The notes beneath the pieces were generated by a model. The model was not told the origin of the DNA, searched no databases, and saw only the letters and a program-made list of their open reading frames with translations. 64,000 nucleotides of DNA from Paraburkholderia sp. SOS3 (GTDB taxonomy: Bacteria; Pseudomonadota; Gammaproteobacteria; Burkholderiales; Burkholderiaceae), in assembly GCF_001922345.1 (NCBI RefSeq), contig NZ_CP018812.1, positions 2,604,001-2,668,000 of the forward strand, given 5' to 3'. Below, piece by piece: positions 26,922 through 35,108 of the stretch; position 1 is the stretch's first letter; each line of letters starts with the position of its first letter. The position numbers and the translations under genes were made by a program.

Positions 26922-27257
26922 ATGACCATGGACATGCAAGTGAGCCGCGCGTGGACGCGCATCTGCACCGTTGCCGACATTCCGCCGCTCGGCAGCCGCG
27001 TGCTCGAACGCGCGAACGGCAATATCGCGATCTTTCGCACCGCCACCGACAACGTATTCGCGCTGCTCGACCGGTGCCCGCACAAAGGCGGCGCGCTGTC
27101 GCTCGGCATCGTGCACGGCGAGAGCGTGACCTGCCCGCTGCACGCGTGGAATATCGATCTCGCCAGCGGCGTCGCGAAAGCGCCCGATGAAGGTTGCGCG
27201 CGCCACTTTCCGGTGCGCGTCGATGAGGACGGCACGGTGTACCTGTGCCTCGAATAG
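26922..27257 (+). CDS. nirD: Nitrite reductase small subunit NirD
   Basis: A 111-aa Rieske-fold protein, 28 bp after nirB. DRCPHKGGALSLG and TCPLHAWNI keep the C-x-H and C-x2-H ligand pattern of a Rieske [2Fe-2S] centre, unlike E. coli NirD, which has lost its ligands. GGAAGGGAAC provides the ribosome site before ATG 26922; a second ATG two codons later is also possible. It is the small subunit of the NirBD nitrite reductase. Confidence 0.95.
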   Translation: MTMDMQVSRAWTRICTVADIPPLGSRVLERANGNIAIFRTATDNVFALLDRCPHKGGALSLGIVHGESVTCPLHAWNIDLASGVAKAPDEGCARHFPVRVDEDGTVYLCLE

Positions 27258-27308
27258 CGCGCGAGACCTGATGCAATGAGCAGACGCAATCAGGCGCATG
27301 GAGGTTCG

Positions 27309-29999
27309 ATGAAAACCGTCACCCGTTCCACCTGCTGTTACTGCGGCGTCGGCTGCGGCGTGCTGATCGAGGCGGAGGACGGGCGCATCACCGGCGTCAG
27401 GGGCGACCCCGAACATCCGGCGAACTTCGGCAGGCTGTGCAGCAAGGGGCTCGCGCTCGCGGACAGCGCGCGCAGCGAGACCGGCCGCATGCTGACGCCC
27501 GCCTTGCGCACGGCGCGCGACGAGCCGCGCCGCGCCGTGTCGTGGAACGACGCACTCGACACGGTCGCGCAACGCTTTGCCGACGTGATCGACGAACATG
27601 GCCCCGATGCCGTTGCGTTCTACCTGTCCGGCCAGTTGCTCACCGAAGACTATTACGTCTTCAACAAGCTCGCGAAAGGCCTGATCGGCACCAACAACAT
27701 CGATACGAACTCGCGCCTGTGCATGTCGAGCGCGGTGACGGCGTACAGGATGGCACTGGGCGCCGACGGTCCGCCGACCTGCTACGAAGACCTCGAACTC
27801 GCGCAAACGGTGCTGTTCGCGGGCAGCAACATGGCGTGGGCGCATCCGGTGCTGTTCCGTCGGCTCGAAGCGGCCAAGGCCGCGAACCCCGCGATCCGCT
27901 GGATCGTCGTCGATCCGCGCCGCACCGACACGGCCGCGATGGCCGATCTGCATCTCGCGATCCAGCCCGGCACCGATGTCGCGCTCTTCAACGGCATGCT
28001 GCATCACCTGATCTGGGAAGGTCTCGTCGAGCGCGACTATATCGATGCGCACACAACCGGTTTCGCCGACCTGAAAAATCTGGTGCGCGAATTCACGCCG
28101 CGTGTCGCCGCCGAATTGTGCGGCATTGCCGAGCAGGACCTGCTGCAGGCGGCCCGGTGGTTCGGCGAAAGCCCCGCGGCGCTTTCGCTCTATTGCATGG
28201 GCCTGAACCAGTCGAGCCACGGCACCGACAAGAATCTCGCGCTGATCAACCTGCATCTGGCGACGCATCAGATCGGCCGTCCCGGCGCCGGCCCGTTTTC
28301 GCTGACCGGCCAGCCGAACGCGATGGGCGGGCGCGAAGTCGGCGGCATGGCGACCATGCTCGCCGCGCACCGCGATATCGGCAACGCCGCGCATCGCGAA
28401 GAAATCGCGCGGCTCTGGGGGCTGGCCGATGCGACGCGCCTGTCGGACACGCCGGGACTGCCCGCCGTCGACCTCTTCGAAGCGGCGCGCAGCGGCAAGG
28501 TCAAGGCGGTCTGGATTGCGTGCACGAACCCCGTGCATTCGATGCCCGATATCGCGAAGGTGCGCGAGGCGCTCGATCAGGCCGAATTCGTCGTCGTGCA
28601 GGACGCGTTCATGCAAACCGACACGGTGCCCTACGCGGACGTGCTGCTGCCCGCGGCGACGTGGGGCGAAAAAGCCGGGACCGTCACGAATTCGGAGCGG
28701 CGCATCACGCGCGTGCGCGCCGCCGTCGAGCCCGCCGGAGAGGCGAAGCCCGACTGGTGGATCGCAAACGAAGTCGCGCGCCGTATCGCGCACAAGCTCG
28801 AACGCGAGCCGCACCTGTTCGGCTTCGAGACCACCGAAGCGGTATTCGACGAACATCGCGCGCTCACGGCCGGCCGCGATCTCGACATCGGCGGCCTCAG
28901 CTATGCATTGCTCGACGCGCAGGGGCCGCAGCAATGGCCGTTTCCGCCGGGCCACGCAGCGGGCGATGCGCGCCGCTACACCGATGGCCGCTTCGCCACC
29001 GCGGACGGGCGCGCGCGCTTTCATGCAACGCGCTATCTGCCGGTGGCCGACGAGGTCAACGCGCGCTTTCCGTTCCGTCTGACGACCGGACGCCTGCGCG
29101 ACCAGTGGCATGGCATGAGCCGCACGAGCCGCGTGGCAAGGCTGTTTTCGCATGCACCGGAACCGGCACTGACGATGCATCCGGGCGATGCCGCGCGCCG
29201 CGGTCTCGCGGAAGGCGACCTCGTGCAGGTGAAGAGCCGCCGCGGCGCCTTGGTGCTGCCGCTGCAGATCTCCGAGGACGTGCAGTCTGGCGCCGTATTC
29301 GCCGCGATGCACTGGAGCGGCCAGTTCGTCGCCAGCGGCGGCATCAACGAGACGACGCACGGCGCGGTCGATCCGCATTCGAAGCAGCCGGAGCTCAAGC
29401 ATGCGGCCGTGCGCGTCGAACGCGCCGACCTGCCATGGCGCATGATCGCGGCACGCCGCGGCGACGCACTTGCGCTGCAGGCCGCGCTGCAGCCGCTGCT
29501 CGGGGAATGCGCCTACGCATCGGTCACATTCGATGCCGACGACCTGCTAATTCTGCGCGCCGCGCACACTGCTGCGCCGCAAGGCTGGCTCGAGCGCGTC
29601 TATGCGGCCATGGATTTGCCGTCCGGCGACGATACGCTCGAATACCGCGACGCACGGCGCGGACTTGACAGGCGCGCGATCTGGCGCGAAAACGTGATAG
29701 ACGGCTTCGTGCTGGCCGGCGACACCGCAAACGGCGCCGCCTTGCTGGCAAAATTGCGCGACGCGACGCCGTGGAGCGGCCCGCGTTTTGCGGCATTCGC
29801 GGGTCTGCGCGCGGAACCGGCGGTGCGTGATCGCGTCGTGTGCGGCTGCATGCAGGTGAAGGCGTCGAGTATCAACGAGGCGATCGCGCATGGCGCGAGC
29901 GTGCCCGAACTGAAAGCGAAGCTCGGCTGCGGCACGGTCTGCGGCTCGTGCCTGCCGGAACTGAAACGGCTTGTCGACACGGCCGCTGTCGCAGGCTGA
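27309..29999 (+). CDS. nasA: Assimilatory nitrate reductase catalytic subunit NasA
   Basis: An 896-aa molybdopterin oxidoreductase. Cysteines 9, 12, 16 and 44 (STCCYCGVGCG, RLCSKG) bind the N-terminal [4Fe-4S] cluster. The Mo-bisMGD domains follow (NTNSRLCMSS near 134; HQIGRPGAGPFSLTGQPNAM near 320). The dinucleotide domain near the end includes FRLTTGRLRDQWHGMSRT. The last 50 residues are a BFD-like [2Fe-2S] domain (VCGCMQVKASSINEAI, GCGTVCGSC), as in NasA of Klebsiella and related bacteria. GGAGG before ATG 27309 fixes the start. It reduces nitrate to nitrite in the cytoplasm for the NirBD step. Confidence 0.95.
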   Translation: MKTVTRSTCCYCGVGCGVLIEAEDGRITGVRGDPEHPANFGRLCSKGLALADSARSETGRMLTPALRTARDEPRRAVSWNDALDTVAQRFADVIDEHGPDAVAFYLSGQLLTEDYYVFNKLAKGLIGTNNIDTNSRLCMSSAVTAYRMALGADGPPTCYEDLELAQTVLFAGSNMAWAHPVLFRRLEAAKAANPAIRWIVVDPRRTDTAAMADLHLAIQPGTDVALFNGMLHHLIWEGLVERDYIDAHTTGFADLKNLVREFTPRVAAELCGIAEQDLLQAARWFGESPAALSLYCMGLNQSSHGTDKNLALINLHLATHQIGRPGAGPFSLTGQPNAMGGREVGGMATMLAAHRDIGNAAHREEIARLWGLADATRLSDTPGLPAVDLFEAARSGKVKAVWIACTNPVHSMPDIAKVREALDQAEFVVVQDAFMQTDTVPYADVLLPAATWGEKAGTVTNSERRITRVRAAVEPAGEAKPDWWIANEVARRIAHKLEREPHLFGFETTEAVFDEHRALTAGRDLDIGGLSYALLDAQGPQQWPFPPGHAAGDARRYTDGRFATADGRARFHATRYLPVADEVNARFPFRLTTGRLRDQWHGMSRTSRVARLFSHAPEPALTMHPGDAARRGLAEGDLVQVKSRRGALVLPLQISEDVQSGAVFAAMHWSGQFVASGGINETTHGAVDPHSKQPELKHAAVRVERADLPWRMIAARRGDALALQAALQPLLGECAYASVTFDADDLLILRAAHTAAPQGWLERVYAAMDLPSGDDTLEYRDARRGLDRRAIWRENVIDGFVLAGDTANGAALLAKLRDATPWSGPRFAAFAGLRAEPAVRDRVVCGCMQVKASSINEAIAHGASVPELKAKLGCGTVCGSCLPELKRLVDTAAVAG

Positions 30000-30089
30000 C
30001 GCCGCAGGTGCGAAGGCAAGCACGAAGCAAAACGCGAAGTCCGACATGCGGCGCCGCCCCGCGCTACTGAAGAATCGAACTGGAAGACC

Positions 30090-30665
30090 ATGCTGCGTGT
30101 ACTGCTCGTGACCGATACCGACAAGCCGATAGGCGAATTGCGCGAAACGCTCGCGCAACTCGGCTACGAAATGCTGACCGGCACGGCGACGCCGCAGGCG
30201 CTGCATCGTACGGTCGAGAGCGAGCGGCCCGACGTGATCATCATCGATACCGAATCGCCATCGCGCGATACGCTCGAGCAGCTCGCCGTGATGAACGCGA
30301 CCGCGCCGCGCCCGGTGCTGATGTTCAGCAACGACACGAACCAGCAGCTGATTCGCGATGCGGTCGGCGCAGGCGTCACCGCGTATCTCGTCGAAGGTCT
30401 CGCCACCGAACGCCTCGCACCGATTCTCGAAGTGGCGCTCGCACGCTTTGCGCAGGAATCGCAACTGCGCGAACGTCTCGCGCAGGCCGAAAACGAACTC
30501 GCCGAGCGCAAGCTGATCGACCGCGCGAAACGCGTGCTGATGGAGCGTCAGAAAATGACCGAGCACGCCGCGTATGCGACGCTGCGCAAACGCGCGATGG
30601 ACCAAAGCATCAAACTCGTCGACGTCGCGCGCCAGATCGTCGCGTCGGCGGACTTGCCGGAATGA
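30090..30665 (+). CDS. nasT: Nitrate-responsive ANTAR antiterminator NasT
   Basis: A 191-aa protein with an N-terminal pseudo-receiver domain (VLLVTDTDKP, VIIIDTESPS) and a C-terminal ANTAR RNA-binding domain (residues about 128-185: LIDRAKRVLMERQKMTEHAAYATLRKRAM split over two helices). NasT binds hexaloop hairpins in nitrate-assimilation leaders and lets transcription pass a terminator; NasS holds it inactive when nitrate is absent. GGAAGACC precedes the ATG. The gene lies 90 bp after nasA and 13 bp before nasS, so the regulators are made with the enzymes they control. Confidence 0.93.
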   Translation: MLRVLLVTDTDKPIGELRETLAQLGYEMLTGTATPQALHRTVESERPDVIIIDTESPSRDTLEQLAVMNATAPRPVLMFSNDTNQQLIRDAVGAGVTAYLVEGLATERLAPILEVALARFAQESQLRERLAQAENELAERKLIDRAKRVLMERQKMTEHAAYATLRKRAMDQSIKLVDVARQIVASADLPE

Positions 30666-30678
30666 CGATGGGCCGCTT

Positions 30679-31836
30679 ATGACTGAATCTGCACACTCGC
30701 CTCTACCGGACGCGTCGCACATGGCGCCCGGCCGGCTCGAAAAAACGCATCTGCGTCTGGGCTTCGTCGCGCTCAGCGACGCGGCGCCGCTCGTAGCGGC
30801 GAAGCTATACGAATTCGGCCACGCGCACGGCCTCACGCTCGAACTCGTGCGCCAGCCCTCGTGGGCCGCCGTGCGGGACAAGCTCATCTCCGGCGATCTC
30901 GACGCCGCGCATGCGCTGTACGGCCTGGTCTACGGCGTGCAGCTCGGCCTCGGCGGACCGCAAACCGATATGGCCGTGCTGATGGTGCTGAACCGCAACG
31001 GCCAGGCCATCACGCTGTCGCGCCGCCTCACCGAAGCGCTCGCGTCGCATCGCACGCTGCCCGAAGCACTCGCGACGCTCGGCCGCAAACCCGTGTTCGC
31101 GCAGACGTTCCCGACCGGCACGCATGCGATGTGGCTGTACTACTGGCTCGCCGCACAAAACGTGCATCCGTTGCGGGATATCGAGAGCGTCGTGATTCCG
31201 CCGCCGCAGATGGTCGATGCGCTTGCGCAGGACCGGCTCGACGGGCTGTGCGTCGGCGAGCCGTGGAACGCGGTGGCACAGGCGCAAGGCGTCGGCGCGA
31301 CGGCCGTCTATAGCAGCGAAATCTGGCCGGACCATCCGGAGAAGGTGCTCGCCTGCCGGCGCGATTTCGTGAGCCGTTTTCCGAATACATCGCGCGCGCT
31401 CGTGCAGACGATGCTCGAGGCGTGCCGCTGGCTCGACGACGACCGCCATTGCGCGGAAATCGCACGGCGGCTTGCGCAACCTGAATTTATCGGCGTGCCG
31501 GTGGAGACGATCGCACCGCGTTTGCAGCGTGCAACCGGGCACGATACGCGTTTGCCCATCCGCTTTTTCTCGGGCGGACAGGTGAACTATCCGCGGCCCG
31601 ACGACGGTGTCTGGTTTCTGACGCAGTTCCAGCGTTGGGCAATGATCGACACGCGTGACGACTATGCGGAAATCGCCGCGCAGATCAACCAGACCCGGCT
31701 TTATCGCGAAGCAGCGCACAACGTGGGGGTGATCGTGCCGGACACCCAGGCACCGCAGGCGTTGATCGATGGGCGCGTGTGGGATGGCTCAAACCCGGTT
31801 GAATACGCCGACACGTTTGCGATTCGCGGCTTATGA
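30679..31836 (+). CDS. nasS: Nitrate/nitrite sensor NasS (NrtA-like)
   Basis: A 385-aa relative of the nitrate-binding protein NrtA but without signal peptide, as expected for the cytoplasmic sensor NasS. The binding-protein fold starts at LRLGFVALSDAAPLVAAKLYEFG. FAQTFPTGTHAMWLYYWLA, GLCVGEPWNAVAQAQGVG and GGQVNYPRPDD are family features around the anion site. It should bind NasT without nitrate and release it when nitrate or nitrite binds. It closes the operon. No nitrate permease is found in the window, so uptake genes must be elsewhere. Confidence 0.92.
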   Translation: MTESAHSPLPDASHMAPGRLEKTHLRLGFVALSDAAPLVAAKLYEFGHAHGLTLELVRQPSWAAVRDKLISGDLDAAHALYGLVYGVQLGLGGPQTDMAVLMVLNRNGQAITLSRRLTEALASHRTLPEALATLGRKPVFAQTFPTGTHAMWLYYWLAAQNVHPLRDIESVVIPPPQMVDALAQDRLDGLCVGEPWNAVAQAQGVGATAVYSSEIWPDHPEKVLACRRDFVSRFPNTSRALVQTMLEACRWLDDDRHCAEIARRLAQPEFIGVPVETIAPRLQRATGHDTRLPIRFFSGGQVNYPRPDDGVWFLTQFQRWAMIDTRDDYAEIAAQINQTRLYREAAHNVGVIVPDTQAPQALIDGRVWDGSNPVEYADTFAIRGL

Positions 31837-31942
31837 TCCGCTCGCGATCGACCGGGAATACGCGCCGTGCGCAGTGCGCGCCCCGGCGCACGCGCGCTTT
31901 CGGCGAAGACGCGTCGGCGATGGGGCGCGTGATTCGCGTCGC

Positions 31943-33655
31943 TCAATGCGAATCGCGCGGCACCGGCGCACCGCTGGCACCGACCAGAAAGTCGAGATCG
32001 GCGCCCTGATCCGCCTGCAACACATGCTCGACATAGAGCCGGTAGTATCCGCGCTTCGGCAATTCGGGCGCTTGCCACGCGGCGCGCCGGCGCTCGAGTT
32101 CTTCGTCTGAGACCTCGAGATGAAGCTTGCGCGCCTGCACATCGAGTTCGATCATGTCGCCGGTGCGCACGAGCGCGAGCGGGCCGCCCGCCGCAGCCTC
32201 CGGGGATACATGCAGCACCACCGCGCCATACGCGGTGCCGCTCATGCGTCCATCGGAGATCCGCACCATATCGGTAATCCCTTTTTGCAGCACCTTCTTC
32301 GGCAGCGGCATATTGCCGACTTCCGCGAAGCCCGGATAGCCCTTCGGGCCCGCGCCCTTTAGCACCATCACGCAGTTTTCGTCGATATCGAGCGACTCGT
32401 CGTCGACCTTCGCATGCAACTCCTCGACGTTCTCGAACACGACCGCGCGGCCGCGATGCCTGAGCAGCGATTGCGTTGCGGCCGACGGCTTGATGACCGC
32501 GCCGTTCGGCGCAAGATTGCCTTTGAGCACCGCAATGCCCGCATGCGGCTTGAACGGCTTCGCGAACGACGTGATGACCTGCTCGTTGTAATTCGGCGCC
32601 TCGCTCACGTTGTCCCAGATCGTCTTGCCGTTGACGGTCAGCGCGTCGCGATGCAACAGCCCCTGTTCGCCGAGTTGCCGCAGCACCGCGGGCAAGCCGC
32701 CCGCGTAATAGAAATCTTCCATCAGGAATTCGCCGGACGGCTGCAGGTTCACGAGGCACGGCACTTCGGAACCGAGTTCCCAGTCTTCGAGCGTCAGTTC
32801 GACGCCGATGCGTTTGGCGATCGCAAGCAGGTGCACGACCGCATTCGTGGAGCCGCCGATCGCCGCATTCGTGCGAATCGCGTTTTCAAATGCCTGACGC
32901 GTCAGAATCTTGTCCATCGTCAGATCGTCGCGCACCATGTCGACGATGCGGCGCCCCGCCATATGCGCAAGCACCTGGCGGCGCGCGTCGACCGCCGGAA
33001 TGGCCGCATTGTGCGGCAAACCCATGCCGAGCGATTCGACCATCGAGGCCATTGTCGATGCGGTGCCCATCGTCATGCAGTGGCCGCGCGAGCGGTTCAT
33101 GCACGATTCCGCTTCGACGAATTCCTCGCGCGTCATCGTGCCCGCGCGTACTTCCTCCGACATTTGCCAGACGCCGGTGCCCGAGCCGAGCGTACCGTCA
33201 CGAAAACGGCCATTGAGCATCGGGCCGCCCGAGACGGCGAGCGCAGGCAGATTGCAAGACGCCGCGCCCATCAGCAATGCCGGCGTGGTCTTGTCGCAGC
33301 CGACCAGCAGAATCACGCCGTCGATCGGATTGCCGCGAATCGATTCCTCGACATCCATCGACGCGAGGTTGCGAAACAGCATGGCCGTAGGCCGCAAATT
33401 CGTTTCGCCGAGCGACATCACCGGAAACTCGAGCGGCAGGCCGCCCGCTTCGCGCACGCCACGCTTCACGTAGTCCGCCAGTTCGCGGAAATGCGCGTTG
33501 CATGGCGTCAGTTCGGACCATGTATTGCAGATGCCGATAACAGGCCGGCCGTCGAATTCGTCGTGCGGAATGCCCTGATTCTTCATCCACGAGCGGTGGA
33601 TAAAGCCATCTTTGTCGTCCCTGCCAAACCAGCTCTGCGAGCGGAGCTTGCGCAT
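31943..33655 (-). CDS. IlvD/Edd-family sugar-acid dehydratase (L-arabinonate dehydratase-like)
   Basis: A 570-aa iron-sulfur dehydratase. Cluster cysteines are seen at GICNTWSELTPCN (near 42-55), VGCDKTTPAL (near 118) and ESCMNRSRGHCMTMGT (near 190). The C-terminal half has DGRMSGTAYG, the substrate/active-site loop. The N-terminus (LRSQSWFG-DDKDGFIHRSWM) and length match the sugar-acid branch (L-arabinonate, D-xylonate, D-galactonate dehydratases) rather than biosynthetic IlvD. It stands alone, converging with nasS, with no transporter or other sugar enzyme adjacent. Which aldonic acid it uses is therefore open. Confidence 0.85.
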   Translation of the reverse strand: MRKLRSQSWFGRDDKDGFIHRSWMKNQGIPHDEFDGRPVIGICNTWSELTPCNAHFRELADYVKRGVREAGGLPLEFPVMSLGETNLRPTAMLFRNLASMDVEESIRGNPIDGVILLVGCDKTTPALLMGAASCNLPALAVSGGPMLNGRFRDGTLGSGTGVWQMSEEVRAGTMTREEFVEAESCMNRSRGHCMTMGTASTMASMVESLGMGLPHNAAIPAVDARRQVLAHMAGRRIVDMVRDDLTMDKILTRQAFENAIRTNAAIGGSTNAVVHLLAIAKRIGVELTLEDWELGSEVPCLVNLQPSGEFLMEDFYYAGGLPAVLRQLGEQGLLHRDALTVNGKTIWDNVSEAPNYNEQVITSFAKPFKPHAGIAVLKGNLAPNGAVIKPSAATQSLLRHRGRAVVFENVEELHAKVDDESLDIDENCVMVLKGAGPKGYPGFAEVGNMPLPKKVLQKGITDMVRISDGRMSGTAYGAVVLHVSPEAAAGGPLALVRTGDMIELDVQARKLHLEVSDEELERRRAAWQAPELPKRGYYRLYVEHVLQADQGADLDFLVGASGAPVPRDSH

Positions 33656-33761
33656 GTCGCCTCCTATGTCTCTTTTGCGGTTGCCGTCTGTCGCGGCGAA
33701 TATCGAGCTTACCGCATCGGGCTCGCGCCGGCAGAGGCGAATCGCTCGACAGGCATGCGCG

Positions 33762-35108
33762 TTATCCCTTAGCCGGCGCGGACAGATCGTCGCGCGGCCC
33801 GATCAGCAACGAGCCGATGGCGGCTATATCGTCGATATCGAGCGTCGCGGCGTCGGCTTTCAATTGCAACAGTGCGACGATCGTGTCGTAGCGCGCGGCG
33901 CGCAGATCGCGCCGCGCCACGTAAAGCGCATTCAGCGTGCGCAGCACGTCGGTGCTGGTCCGGCTGCCGACCTTGTAGCCCGCTTGCGTAGCGTCGAGCG
34001 TGTTGCGGCACGCTTCGACGAAGTCGATCAGCATGCGGGTCCGCTCGCGCCCCGCCTCGTAGCGCGCGAAGCTTTCGCGCGCAGCCGCCTCGGCATCGCG
34101 CTGCGCGGACAACAGACCGTTACGCGCCTTATCCTCGAGCGCTTCCGATGCCTTGACCTTCGACTGCACCTCGCCGCCGGAAAAAAGCGGAATGGTGACG
34201 GTCAGCATGGCCGTAGTCGTGGTGGTCGGCCGCGCATAGCCAGCCGCCGCGCCGGCCGGCGTATAACTCGCGGTCACGCCCGCTACCGGATAGTGCGCCG
34301 CGCGCGCCTTGGTCACGTCGTACTGCGCGATCTGCCAGTCGAGCTGCCGCATCTGCACGCCGAAGCCATGCTCGCGCGCCTGCGCCGCCCAGTCTTCCGG
34401 GTCCGCGGGCGCCGCCGCGGGCAGCGGCATTGCGCCACGCAAACGCGCAAGCGGTTCGAAAGGCGCGCCCGTCACCTGTTCGAGTGCACGGCGCTTCGCT
34501 TGCAGATTCACCTGCGCCACGCGCTGCTGCAGAACGATTTCGTCGCGCAGCGTGTGCGCATCGCGCAGATCGATTCCGGTTGCCTCGCCCGCATCGCGCC
34601 TGCGTTGCAATTGCCCGTATTCGGCGTCGATCGCGGCAAGGTAATCGTCGATGCGGCGCACTTCGTCCTCGGCGGCGAGTTCGTCGAAATACGCTTTCGC
34701 GGCACGAAGAATCGACGCCTGCTGCGCGCCGCCGAATTCGACCGCGCCGCGCGCTTCGACGAGGTCCGCCTGCCGGTAATTCGTCCAGCGTGTCCAGTCG
34801 AACAGCGGCTGGGTCAGGTTGACGCTCCATCCGCTTTGCCAGTAGTCGTTGCGCGGAAAGCCTTCCGTATCGATGCGGTTATAGCCGCGCCCCCAGCCGC
34901 CTGAGAGTTGCGGCAGCAGCGCGGCGCGCGCAATCGGCACGGCCTGCCGAGCGGCGTCATACGAGGCGCGTGCCTGCGCGACGCTTGCGTCGTAATCGAC
35001 CGCCTGTTCGACGACGGTCAGCAAATCCACCGCATGCGCGTAGCCGCTGCCGCACAGCATCGCTGCGAGCGCGGCTGCGACACCCATTGCCCGACGTCGA
35101 TCAACCAT
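33762..35108 (-). CDS. TolC-family outer membrane channel of the GG-peptide export operon
   Basis: A 448-aa outer membrane efflux protein with a signal peptide (GVAAALAAMLCGSGYAHA) and the two-repeat OEP architecture. The first repeat includes DASVAQARASYDAARQAVPIA and LLPQLSGGWG, the second AAHYPVAGVTASYTP and VPLFSGG-type TVTIPLFSGGEV. The long helices SYDAARQ and AEAAARESFARYEAGRERTRMLIDF form the periplasmic barrel. The start ATG overlaps the upstream ABC gene by 8 bp, so it is translationally coupled. It completes a type I-like tripartite exporter with the C39 ABC protein and the HlyD adaptor. Confidence 0.93.
   Translation of the reverse strand: MVDRRRAMGVAAALAAMLCGSGYAHAVDLLTVVEQAVDYDASVAQARASYDAARQAVPIARAALLPQLSGGWGRGYNRIDTEGFPRNDYWQSGWSVNLTQPLFDWTRWTNYRQADLVEARGAVEFGGAQQASILRAAKAYFDELAAEDEVRRIDDYLAAIDAEYGQLQRRRDAGEATGIDLRDAHTLRDEIVLQQRVAQVNLQAKRRALEQVTGAPFEPLARLRGAMPLPAAAPADPEDWAAQAREHGFGVQMRQLDWQIAQYDVTKARAAHYPVAGVTASYTPAGAAAGYARPTTTTTAMLTVTIPLFSGGEVQSKVKASEALEDKARNGLLSAQRDAEAAARESFARYEAGRERTRMLIDFVEACRNTLDATQAGYKVGSRTSTDVLRTLNALYVARRDLRAARYDTIVALLQLKADAATLDIDDIAAIGSLLIGPRDDLSAPAKG

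Noticed and set aside
24245..27289. A 1014-codon open frame on the minus strand opposite nirB-nirD
   Set aside because: It is a by-product of high GC codon bias: the translation is rich in Arg/His/Asp with no domain, and the plus-strand genes are unmistakable.
26877..29402. An 841-codon open frame on the minus strand opposite nasA
   Set aside because: Antisense shadow of nasA in a GC-rich gene; no protein features and no ribosome site.
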